Assembly: GCF_900177325.1 (NCBI RefSeq)
Contig: NZ_FXBL01000004.1
Location: 2,294,001 to 2,358,000 of the forward strand
DNA length: 64,000 bases
Direction: 5' to 3'
Origin: Mesorhizobium australicum
GTDB taxonomy: Bacteria; Pseudomonadota; Alphaproteobacteria; Rhizobiales; Rhizobiaceae
In this document: piece after piece, positions 19,250 to 26,963 of the stretch
Numbering within the stretch: the stretch's first letter is position 1
How the letters are laid out: the number at the start of each line of letters is the position of its first letter
Position numbers and translations under genes: made by a program
The notes under the pieces: generated by a model
Told to the model about the DNA's origin: nothing
Seen by the model: only the letters and a program-made list of their open reading frames with translations
Database searches by the model: none

Positions 19250-19840
19250 ATGCGCCTGTTTGCCTGTTCATGCTGTTTTCTTGCCCTCCTCGGCGCGATC
19301 ACGCCGGCGAAGGCCGGTCCGAAGGTTTCGTCGCGAACGACGAGCTTCCCGATCTCCGGAGAGACGGGAGATGCGCTTTTGAGGCAGCTCGAGCTGAAGG
19401 GGCCGAAGCACGGCTTCACCTCGCGCGCGATCGCGCAGACTCGCTACACGATGAATTCGGAAGCCGACTGGATCCATGCCGACGGTATGTGCAAGGTGAC
19501 GCGGCCGCAGGTCCGGCTCGACATCAACTACATCTATCCCGAAGTGAAGGGCGAGGTCAGCGGCCCGCTGCGCAGCCGCTGGCAGCGCTTCATGGCAGGC
19601 ATCAGGAAGCACGAGGAACAGCACGGCCGCATCGCGCGCGAGATGGCCACGGAGGCTGATCGCACGATCGCAGGCCTCAAGGTCGCGGACGGCAAGTCGT
19701 GCGGCAGGCTGCGGGCGGAGATGAAGCGGGTCGTGGCGGAGATCGTTGCCCGCTACGAGGCGCGCCAGCGCCAGTTCGACGTGGTCGAGCACTCGAGCGG
19801 CGGCAACATCGAAGGCCTGCTCAAGCGCCTAACGAAGTAG
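19250..19840 (+). CDS. Secreted DUF922-type putative zinc protease (copy 2)
   Basis: 196 residues with signal peptide MRLFACSCCFLALLGAITPA. Shares with copy 1 the pattern FPISGETGDALLRQLELKGP, KHGFTSRAIAQT, GMCKV, YIYPEVKG, HEEQHGRIAREM and KSCGRL. The tandem pair diverged substantially but both keep HExxH and the two mature-part cysteines. Probably a periplasmic metalloprotease. The last 20 bp overlap the convergent EEP-family gene. Confidence 0.86.
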   Translation: MRLFACSCCFLALLGAITPAKAGPKVSSRTTSFPISGETGDALLRQLELKGPKHGFTSRAIAQTRYTMNSEADWIHADGMCKVTRPQVRLDINYIYPEVKGEVSGPLRSRWQRFMAGIRKHEEQHGRIAREMATEADRTIAGLKVADGKSCGRLRAEMKRVVAEIVARYEARQRQFDVVEHSSGGNIEGLLKRLTK

Positions 19841-20861
19841 CGGCTCTTTCGGCGGGCGTTGTTACGACCGTCGTGCCGGAGGCCTCCGGCCTGGCCTGCG
19901 AAGGCACCCAGAACTCGGTCAGGACCGGCAGATGGTCGGAGCCGACATCCTCTGCGCGCTCCAGCTTCGTGACGATCAGGCCGGCGCCGGCCAGCACATG
20001 ATCGATGCCCAGCCCGGCCGCGCGCCGCAGCGCGTCGGGCAGGATGCGCGGCAGCCAGGACGGGCCGACCGGGCCCGCATCCTCCAGCCGCGAGGCGGCG
20101 GCGATCTTGGAAAACGTCCCGCTCCAGCGCGCCGCGTTGAAATCGCCCGCGAGAATCGCGGCGTCCGGTAACTGCGACAGGCGCGGCGCGATGCGCTCGA
20201 CCTGCGCCGGCTGCTCGAACGGCCACGGCCAGTAGAGATGAAGTGCCGCGACCGTCACGATCTCGCCGGCGAAATCGATCGGAGCGATGGCGAGCGTCCC
20301 GCCGTCGACGCATTCGCCCGTGGCACCTTCCGCGAGGGGCCTGCGCGACAGGATCGCGACGCCGCCGACCTTGCCCCGCGCATCGCAGAATGTGCTGTAG
20401 GGATAGGCGGCCGACAGCGTCTCCAGCCGCTGCCGCCACATCGCCGACACCTCGTTGACGGTCACGACATCCGGCCGCAGTCGCGCGATCAGCGACAGGA
20501 AGCGCCCGGGATCCGGATGATCGAAACGGGCATTGAGATGCAGCAGCCGATAGGTCGCGCGGTCGTCGGGTGCGGCGGACGCCTTCGCCTGGTTGCTGAT
20601 GGCGTTGTCGAACCAGGTTCCCGGTGTGACGAAGGCGGCACCCGTGGCTAGCGCAAGGCCGGCGAAGGCCTCGCGCCGGAAGCCTGCCGCGATCAGCCCG
20701 AACGCCCCCACCGCCAAGAGAGCCGCGAGATGCAGCCGGAAATGCGAGAACGAATCGAAGGCCGGATGGAGCCTGCCGAGGAAACCGAGCCCGATCGCCG
20801 CCGCCGCGATGCCGCAGGCGACGAGCAACATAATGGACAGGACGGTGACGGCGCGCTTCAT
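19821..20861 (-). CDS. Endonuclease/exonuclease/phosphatase family membrane-anchored hydrolase
   Basis: 346 residues. Three N-terminal hydrophobic helices (about residues 5-85) are followed by the EEP fold: LHLNARFDHPDP, RPDVVTVNEVS (metal-binding Glu), ILAGDFNAARWSG (GDFN), LGIDHVLAG and the catalytic GSDHLPVLTEF. Family members cut DNA, RNA, phosphoinositides or sphingolipids; the substrate here is not evident. The catalytic part is predicted outside the cytoplasm. It lies 43 bp downstream of amn on the same strand. Confidence 0.88.
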   Translation of the reverse strand: MKRAVTVLSIMLLVACGIAAAAIGLGFLGRLHPAFDSFSHFRLHLAALLAVGAFGLIAAGFRREAFAGLALATGAAFVTPGTWFDNAISNQAKASAAPDDRATYRLLHLNARFDHPDPGRFLSLIARLRPDVVTVNEVSAMWRQRLETLSAAYPYSTFCDARGKVGGVAILSRRPLAEGATGECVDGGTLAIAPIDFAGEIVTVAALHLYWPWPFEQPAQVERIAPRLSQLPDAAILAGDFNAARWSGTFSKIAAASRLEDAGPVGPSWLPRILPDALRRAAGLGIDHVLAGAGLIVTKLERAEDVGSDHLPVLTEFWVPSQARPEASGTTVVTTPAERAATSLGA

Positions 20862-20904
20862 GCGGCTTCCTCGCCTGCGATTGCGGCAGGGATAGGGACG
20901 GACC

Positions 20905-22404
20905 CTACTGGAACGCGGTTTCGGAGAAGCTCCTCAGCTTGCGCGAGTGCAGTCGTTCCGGCGGCATCGCGGCGAGCTTCTCCACGGCCCTGATGCCGAT
21001 GGTGAGGTGCTGCGCCACCTGGCGCTTGTAAAATTCCGTCGCCATGCCCGGCAGCTTCAGCTCGCCGTGCAGCGGCTTGTCGGAGACGCACAGCAGCGTG
21101 CCGTAGGGCACGCGGAAGCGGAAGCCGTTGGCGGCGATCGTGGCCGATTCCATGTCGAGTCCGATCGCGCGGGACTGCGACAGCCGCTGCACCGGCCCGC
21201 GCTGGTCGCGCAGTTCCCAGTTGCGGTTGTCGATCGTCGCGACCGTGCCGGTGCGCATGATGCGCTTCAGCTCGAAGCCGGAGAGGCCGGTGACCTCGGC
21301 CACCGCCTCCTGCAGCGCCACCTGCACCTCGGCCAGCGCTGGGATCGGCACCCAGACCGGCAGGTCGTCGTCGAGCACGTGGTCCTCGCGCACATAGGCA
21401 TGCGCCAGCACGTAGTCGCCGAGCGCCTGCGTGTTGCGCAGGCCGGCGCAGTGGCCGAGCATCAGCCACGCATGCGGCCTCAGCACCGCGATATGGTCGG
21501 TGATCGTCTTTGCGTTGGAGGGGCCGACGCCGATATTGACCATCGTGATGCCGGAGTGTCCGGGCTTGACGAGGTGATAGGCCGGCATCTGCGGCAGGCG
21601 GGGCGGGTGGGACCCATCGGACGGGCCGGACTCGCCGGCATGGGTGATGAGGTTGCCCGGCTCGACGAACGCCTCGTATCCCCCGCCGCCATTGACCATC
21701 AGCTCGCGGGCATGATTGCAGAACTCGTCGATGTAGAACTGGTAGTTGGTGAACAGGACGAAGTTCTGGAAATGGTTGGGGCTCGTCGCCGTGTAATGCG
21801 ACAGCCGGTGCAGGGAATAGTCGATGCGCTGCGCCGTGAAGGGCGCGAGCGGCATCGGCTCGCCGGGGGCCGGCTCGTAGGTTCCGTTGGCGATCAGATC
21901 GTCGGTCGCGTTCAAGTCCGGCACATCGAAGATGTCGCGCAGCGGCCGCATCAGCCGGTCGGCGATCGAGCCTTCCACATGCGTGCCTTCGAGAAAGGCG
22001 AAGTGGAGAGGTATGGGCGTTTCGGATTCGGCGACCGTCACCGGCACGCCGTGATTGCGCATGATCAGGCCGAGCTGGTCGACGAGATAGGTCTCGAACA
22101 GGTCGGGCCGGGTGATGGTGGTCGAATAGTGCCCCGGATCGTACATATGGCCGTAGGCGTACCGGGAATCGATCTGCGCGTAGGATGATGTCGAGATCCG
22201 CACCTCGGGATAGAAGGCGCGAAAGCGGCGCAGCGGCTGGTCCTTGGCGAGGCTGGCGAAGGAGTCGCGCAGGAATGCGGTGTTGCGGTCGTAGAGGTGG
22301 CGCAGGAGCTGCACCGCCTCGCGGGCGTCGGTAAAACTCTGCCGGGCAAACGGCTCCGGCGTGACAACTGTTTCGATCGGCTTGGGATAGATTCTCTTTT
22401 CCAT
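20905..22404 (-). CDS. amn: AMP nucleosidase
   Basis: 499 residues. The N-terminal domain (SFTDAREAVQLLRHLYDRN) and C-terminal nucleoside phosphorylase-like domain (TMVNIGVGPSNAKTITDHIA, LRPHAWLMLGHCAGLRNTQ, and the active-site segment GLDMESATIAANG) match Amn. It hydrolyses AMP to adenine and ribose 5-phosphate and adjusts adenylate pools. Start at MEKRIYPKPIETV with an upstream purine-rich site. Confidence 0.94.
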   Translation of the reverse strand: MEKRIYPKPIETVVTPEPFARQSFTDAREAVQLLRHLYDRNTAFLRDSFASLAKDQPLRRFRAFYPEVRISTSSYAQIDSRYAYGHMYDPGHYSTTITRPDLFETYLVDQLGLIMRNHGVPVTVAESETPIPLHFAFLEGTHVEGSIADRLMRPLRDIFDVPDLNATDDLIANGTYEPAPGEPMPLAPFTAQRIDYSLHRLSHYTATSPNHFQNFVLFTNYQFYIDEFCNHARELMVNGGGGYEAFVEPGNLITHAGESGPSDGSHPPRLPQMPAYHLVKPGHSGITMVNIGVGPSNAKTITDHIAVLRPHAWLMLGHCAGLRNTQALGDYVLAHAYVREDHVLDDDLPVWVPIPALAEVQVALQEAVAEVTGLSGFELKRIMRTGTVATIDNRNWELRDQRGPVQRLSQSRAIGLDMESATIAANGFRFRVPYGTLLCVSDKPLHGELKLPGMATEFYKRQVAQHLTIGIRAVEKLAAMPPERLHSRKLRSFSETAFQ

Positions 22405-22460
22405 GCTCCATTATAGTCGAGCAGCATGACGCTTGGGAGTATCCCTCGCGAGAATCACTT

Positions 22461-22676
22461 TCAACGCATCCGCTGCAATCCAACCGCGAGCACGAAGCCG
22501 ACGCCGCTGGGCTTGGCGATCTGGCCGCCGACGAGCATGACGTCGGTCACGACGGCCTCGGGCGCGGCGTTGACCTTGCTGACGGCGAAGGCGGTCGAGC
22601 CGATGAACAGCCCGATCAGTGCGAGCCGCGGCAGCATCCGGACGACGTCGGCGATGGGAGTGGCGTGAATGGTCAT
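22461..22676 (-). CDS. Small membrane/secreted protein
   Basis: 71 residues. A hydrophobic stretch at about 18-36 (ALIGLFIGSTAFAVSKV) could be a signal anchor, followed by a short tail with no cysteine. It lies 24 bp downstream of another small membrane peptide on the same strand, probably an operon. No family recognised. Codon usage is normal for the region. Confidence 0.5.
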   Translation of the reverse strand: MTIHATPIADVVRMLPRLALIGLFIGSTAFAVSKVNAAPEAVVTDVMLVGGQIAKPSGVGFVLAVGLQRMR

Positions 22677-22700
22677 CTTCTTGTCTCGTCTCTTTCCGGA

Positions 22701-22865
22701 TCAGAGCTCGGCGCCGCCGCATTTCACCCCGGCATCGAAGACGCAGGGCACGACCTGGTTCGTCTTCCAGCGGCGATCCCGGCCGGCTTCGGCCACGATG
22801 ATCGCGAACACCATTCCGAACAGGATGGTCATCAGGCTGACGATGGTGAGGCGGCGGGCGAGCAT
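22701..22865 (-). CDS. Short single-span membrane peptide
   Basis: 54 residues read directly from sequence: MLARRLTIVSLMTILFGMVF begins it, one membrane helix, then a tail with two cysteines (PCVFDAGVKCGG). A good RBS (GAGGGATC) lies 6-8 bases before the ATG. Directly upstream of the 71-residue peptide gene. No known family. Confidence 0.55.
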   Translation of the reverse strand: MLARRLTIVSLMTILFGMVFAIIVAEAGRDRRWKTNQVVPCVFDAGVKCGGAEL

Positions 22866-23003
22866 TGGTTGATCCCTCAGTGTTGAGGGGAAGATGCCAG
22901 ATGCGCTCTGAACTCATCCTGAGACGGGCGTTCATCCGTGGTTCAGGGAGGTAAATGTGCTTTTGCTCGTGATCGGACGGGGCCGCATGACCGAGACCAG
23001 TCG

Positions 23004-23040
23004 GCAAAAAAGAAGAGGCCGCGCGAGGCGGCCCCTTCTT
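23004..23040 (-). terminator. Rho-independent terminator of DUF2147 gene
   Basis: 6-bp stem GGCCGC/GCGGCC with a 5-base loop, flanked by an A-rich stretch that reads TCTTCTTTTTTG on the minus strand immediately after the stem. Positioned about 20 bases after the stop of the DUF2147 gene. Confidence 0.8.
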
Positions 23041-23059
23041 CATGCAACTACAATCGATG

Positions 23060-23401
23060 CTACTGCCGGGTCAGGCTTTCCGACTTGCAGATCACCCCGC
23101 CGAGCACACAGCCCGACAACGACAGCGTGTTGCCCTTGACGGAGGCCTTGCCGTTGTAGGTCTTCTTCTCGTCGAGCTTGTTGACCTTGCCCTTGTACGA
23201 GCCGTCGGCGCCCTTCATGCAGCCGATCGACTGTCCCTTGAATTCGCCGGTCAGCACCGTGCCGCAGAAATTGCCGCCGGAGCCGGCATATTTGATCAGC
23301 GTGCCGTTCGGGCGCTTCCAGGTCCCCTCGATGGGGTCCGCGAGCGCCGCGCCGGCCATCATCAGCGTTGCCGCGGCCGCCGCAATTGCAATTCGATACA
23401 T
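23060..23401 (-). CDS. DUF2147 family secreted protein
   Basis: 113 residues with signal peptide (MYRIAIAAAAATLMMAGAAL, cleavage near LA-DP) then DPIEGTWKRPNGTLIKYAG, the usual DUF2147 opening, and four cysteines in the mature chain (NFCG, IGCMK, SGCV, VICK). Predicted small beta-barrel in the periplasm; biochemical role unknown. Own terminator downstream. Confidence 0.88.
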   Translation of the reverse strand: MYRIAIAAAAATLMMAGAALADPIEGTWKRPNGTLIKYAGSGGNFCGTVLTGEFKGQSIGCMKGADGSYKGKVNKLDEKKTYNGKASVKGNTLSLSGCVLGGVICKSESLTRQ

Positions 23402-23852
23402 GTTTTCCTCCTGCGTCAGATGGGCGGCGGAGCGGGACCTCCCATCCGCATGCGCCTTACGCGAACGTCAACGTAAACCAGCCTCGGGCGAAACGGAAGC
23501 GGTGCGGTTGCGGCGGATCGAGGAATTTCGCCATCGTCCGCCAGCCTGTTTCTGGTCTCGGGACGCCTGCTTTCCTTCGATGCGCGGCGAGCGAAAGATG
23601 AGCCGTGGTTAGCGGAGTCTTTCGGCGCGACGAGGGGATTTTATGCGCATTCGAATGGAATCGCGAGAAGTCCGGCGGCTTCGATGCTTAACGGAATCTG
23701 CCGTTTACTTATTGTTTTAGCTTTGTTTTCCGCAAATTAAGCACGCCTGTTCACCCGCAATTCAAGCCTCCCCGCCATTCTCGAACCCATCAGACAACGC
23801 CTTGAAGCGGGCAACGAACCGCAGGGCAACAGGGACAGACAGGGGATAGAAA
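23402..23852. other. Intergenic region, no supported gene
   Basis: 451 bp between DUF2147 and the Sel1-like gene. The right half is AT-richer (GTTTACTTATTGTTTTAGC), consistent with promoters for both flanking genes. At 23457-23476 is TTACGCGAACGTCAACGTAA, with outer arms TTACG/CGTAA and partial resemblance to the ETF-QO upstream element. ORFs crossing it are antisense shadows. Confidence 0.6.
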
Positions 23853-24119
23853 ATGGCACGTTTCGAGATGTTTGAGGCAGGCTTCGGATCGATGGGCGCC
23901 AACGCCCAGGCGGACATCCTGTTCGAGCTGGGCATGATGTATGCGACCGGCCGCGACTGCGAGGTCGATCCGGTGGCGGCCCACAAGTGGTTCAACATCG
24001 CCGCGATCAAGGGCTCCGCCCGCGCCGCCGAACTGCGCGCCGAACTGGCGGTGTCGATGTCCAAGCCGGAACTGGCCCGGGCGCTCCGCGAGGCGCGCGA
24101 ATGGATGACCATGCACTGA
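23853..24119 (+). CDS. Sel1-repeat-like small protein
   Basis: 88 residues containing one good Sel1/TPR-like repeat: ADILFELGMMYATGRDCEVD then AAHKWFNIAAIKGSARAAEL. Helical throughout, no signal peptide, so probably cytoplasmic and protein-binding. Proteins of this size and sequence type occur in rhizobia with unknown function. RBS GGGGATAG precedes the ATG. A strong terminator follows. Confidence 0.82.
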   Translation: MARFEMFEAGFGSMGANAQADILFELGMMYATGRDCEVDPVAAHKWFNIAAIKGSARAAELRAELAVSMSKPELARALREAREWMTMH

Positions 24120-24180
24120 TTGTTGTCACGCGAACAGGGCGGTTCGCGTCGTCTGGGCGGGGGACGCCGTGACGACGTGG

Positions 24181-24230
24181 AAAGGCCGCGACCGGCAGGG
24201 GACAATGCCGGCGCGGCTTTTCTCTTTTTT
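24181..24230 (+). terminator. Rho-independent terminator of Sel1-like gene
   Basis: Long hairpin GGCCGCGACCGGCA/TGCCGGCGCGGC with one bulge and a 7-base loop, followed by TTTTCTCTTTTTT on the plus strand. It ends just before the convergent YitT-like gene. Confidence 0.85.
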
Positions 24231-24232
24231 GC

Positions 24233-24859
24233 TCAGCTCATGCCCATGTAGCGGCCGGGCTTGTGGTTGATGCCCAGGATCAGGTTCACCACCGCCGCGC
24301 CGACGAGCGACAGGACCACCTTCTCCAGCGGCAGCACGAAAAAAGCGGCGATGAGGATCGCCACATCCACCGCGAGCTGGAACCAACCCGCGCGCATGAT
24401 GCCCTTGTCCTGCAGATAAAGGGCAAGAATGTTCAGCCCGCCAAGTCCGGCGCGATGGCGGAACAGGATCAAGAGGCCCATGCCGATCAGCCCGCCGCCG
24501 GTCACGGCCGCGTAGAGCGGGTCGAGCGCCGCGATGTCGATCCAGCCCGGCGTCAGCCGCGAGAACAGCGACAAGAGCGCCACGGCCGCGAAGGTGCGCA
24601 GCGTGTAGGGCCAGCCCATCCGCAGGATTGCCAGCGCGTAGAACGGCAGGTTGACGACGAAGAAGATCGGACCGAAGCCGTAGCCGGTCAGATAGTTCAG
24701 CAGCATGGAGACACCGGCAACGCCGCCCGTGGCCAGCGTCGCCTCGGTGTAGAGCGTCACGCCGAAAGAGGCGAGAAGCGTGCCCAGCAAAAGCGCAAGC
24801 ACGTCCTCGTAGAGACGGTGCTTCTGTTCGGGTAGCTTGCCAGCATCATCGACGCTCAT
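24233..24859 (-). CDS. YitT-like membrane protein
   Basis: 208 residues from MSVDDAGKLPEQKHRLYED; the frame extends 12 codons upstream but that Met lacks support. About five to six hydrophobic helices with TEATLATGGVAGVSMLLNYL and GPIFFVVNLPFYALAI, typical of YitT/DUF161 proteins without the C-terminal cytoplasmic DUF2179 domain. Transport role unproven. It starts 36 bp downstream of mccA on the same strand. Confidence 0.85.
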   Translation of the reverse strand: MSVDDAGKLPEQKHRLYEDVLALLLGTLLASFGVTLYTEATLATGGVAGVSMLLNYLTGYGFGPIFFVVNLPFYALAILRMGWPYTLRTFAAVALLSLFSRLTPGWIDIAALDPLYAAVTGGGLIGMGLLILFRHRAGLGGLNILALYLQDKGIMRAGWFQLAVDVAILIAAFFVLPLEKVVLSLVGAAVVNLILGINHKPGRYMGMS

Positions 24860-24895
24860 GCTGCAAGTGCTAACAGCGCCCGTTGCGTGGTGCAA

Positions 24896-26833
24896 TCATG
24901 CTTCCGCAAATCGCACCAGCACGGTTCCGTCGGTTACCTGCTGTCCCTCGGCGACGATCTCGGCGACCTCGCCGTCATGGGGGGCGGCGATGGTGTGTTC
25001 CATCTTCATCGCCTCGAGCACCAGCAGCGCCTGCCCCTTGCTGACATGTTCGCCGACGCTGGCCCGCACGACTTTCACCAATCCCGGCATCGGCGCGCGC
25101 AGGCTGCCCGCGCCGGCGTCGGCGTCGGCGGCATCGGCGAACGGATCGGGCGCCTTGAAACTGTGTGCGACGGCGCCTTCGAACACCGTGACGTGCCCTG
25201 GCCAGGCTGCGACGCGCGCCGCTGCGGGGGCGGGACGTTCCAAGTCGTCGATCTCGACCACGATCCGCCCGGCCTTGACCTGCACCGAGGCAGTGATGTC
25301 CGTCTCGCCATAGGCGAGCGCCACCTTGCGCCGCACCGGGCTCCAGTGGGCGTAGCCGGCCAGCGCGTCCCACGGATCGGCGCCGGCCGGCGTCAGGCTC
25401 GCATTCGACGCGGCGACGGCGGCCGCGGCGGCCGCTTCCGCCGACGGCGGGGGAAGGGCGGTCAGCGCCGCCTGCCTGCGACCGATCAGGCCGGTGTCGA
25501 CATCGCCCGACGCGAAGTCGGCGTCGGCGGCGAGCGCGGCGAGGAAGGCCGTGTTGACGGTCGAGCCGGCGATCTCGGTGTGCCGGAGCGCAGCGCCGAG
25601 CGCTGCAAGCGCGCCGCTGCGGTCGGCCGCGTGGACGACCAGCTTGGCGATCATCGGATCGTAGAAGGGCGAGATCGCATCGCCCTGGCGGACGCCCGTC
25701 TCGATGCGGATCGCGGTTCCCTCCGCGCCGGAAGCCGGGAATTTCAGGTGGTGCAGCGTGCCGATCGCTGGCAGGAAATCGCGCGTCGGGTCCTCGGCAT
25801 AGATGCGCGCCTCAAAAGCGTGGCCCGACAGGCGGATCTGGTCCTGCGACAGCGGCAGCTTCTCGCCCGCGGCGACGCGCAACTGCCACTCGACCAGATC
25901 GACGCCGGTGACCATCTCGGTCACCGGATGCTCGACCTGGAGGCGCGTGTTCATCTCCATGAACCAGAAGCGGTCGGGCCTGAGGCCCTCGGAAGCGTCG
26001 ACGATGAACTCGATCGTGCCGGCGCCGGAATAGCGGATCGCCTTCGCCGCCTTGACGGCGGCATCGGTCATCGCGGACCGCATCTCGGCCGTCATGCCGG
26101 GGGCAGGGGCCTCCTCGATCACCTTCTGGTGGCGGCGCTGTGCCGAGCAGTCGCGCTCGAAGAGGTGGACGGCGTTGCCGTGATTGTCGCCGAACACCTG
26201 CACCTCGATATGGCGCGGCTTCTCGACATATTTCTCGATCAGCACCGCCTCATCGCCGAAGGCGGCCTTGGCCTCGCGCTTGGCGGAGGCCAGTGCGTCG
26301 GCGAAGTCGTCGGGATGATCGACGCGGCGCATGCCCTTGCCGCCGCCGCCGGCACGCGCCTTGATCAGCACCGGATAGCCGATCTCCTTGGCCTTGCCGG
26401 CAAGCAGCACCAGCGCCTGGCCGGCGCCGTGATAGCCGGGCACCACCGGCACGCCGGCCTTTTCCATCAGCGCCTTGGCCGCGTCCTTCAGGCCCATGGC
26501 GCGGATCGAGGCCGCAGATGGCCCGATGAAGACGAGACCGGCGGCCGCCACCTGATCGACGAAGCCGGGGTTCTCGGATAGGAAGCCGTAGCCCGGGTGG
26601 ATCGCCTCGGCCCCCGTGGCAAGTGCGGCCTCGACGATTCGGTCGCCGCGCAGATAGCTTTCCGAAACCGGCGCCGGCCCGATGCGCACCGCTTCGTCCG
26701 CTTCGCGCACGAACAGGGCGCTCGCGTCGGCGTCGGAATGGACGGCGACGGTCGCGATGCCCATGCGGCGGGCGGTCCGGATGATGCGGCAGGCGATCTC
26801 GCCGCGGTTCGCGATCAGGATCTTCTTGAACAT
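24896..26833 (-). CDS. mccA: Methylcrotonoyl-CoA carboxylase biotin-carboxylase/biotin-carrier subunit
   Basis: 645 residues from MFKKILIANRGEIACRIIRT; a longer in-frame upstream extension was rejected. Biotin carboxylase domain with ATP-grasp loop ARAGGGGKGMRRVD, MNTRLQVEHPVTEMVTG, and a C-terminal biotinyl domain with EAMKMEHTI (Lys is biotinylated). Acetyl- and propionyl-CoA carboxylase alpha chains look similar. MccA is preferred because mccB and ivd are on the same strand at 35.7 and 40.9 kb. Role: third step of leucine degradation, with MccB. Confidence 0.88.
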   Translation of the reverse strand: MFKKILIANRGEIACRIIRTARRMGIATVAVHSDADASALFVREADEAVRIGPAPVSESYLRGDRIVEAALATGAEAIHPGYGFLSENPGFVDQVAAAGLVFIGPSAASIRAMGLKDAAKALMEKAGVPVVPGYHGAGQALVLLAGKAKEIGYPVLIKARAGGGGKGMRRVDHPDDFADALASAKREAKAAFGDEAVLIEKYVEKPRHIEVQVFGDNHGNAVHLFERDCSAQRRHQKVIEEAPAPGMTAEMRSAMTDAAVKAAKAIRYSGAGTIEFIVDASEGLRPDRFWFMEMNTRLQVEHPVTEMVTGVDLVEWQLRVAAGEKLPLSQDQIRLSGHAFEARIYAEDPTRDFLPAIGTLHHLKFPASGAEGTAIRIETGVRQGDAISPFYDPMIAKLVVHAADRSGALAALGAALRHTEIAGSTVNTAFLAALAADADFASGDVDTGLIGRRQAALTALPPPSAEAAAAAAVAASNASLTPAGADPWDALAGYAHWSPVRRKVALAYGETDITASVQVKAGRIVVEIDDLERPAPAAARVAAWPGHVTVFEGAVAHSFKAPDPFADAADADAGAGSLRAPMPGLVKVVRASVGEHVSKGQALLVLEAMKMEHTIAAPHDGEVAEIVAEGQQVTDGTVLVRFAEA

Positions 26834-26963
26834 GCATGATCCATAGCCTTGCCGCGATTGGATATGAAGGCCCCTCTTCGAATGTCGATCGCCGGCCGGC
26901 CTCTCCCGCCTGTCATCCCGCTGGGCTAGTGTCCGGCTCCCGATCACCAGAGGATTTAGATTC

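Noticed and set aside
24887..26581. 564-residue plus-strand ORF opposite mccA
   Set aside because: Shadow; mccA is complete and conserved.
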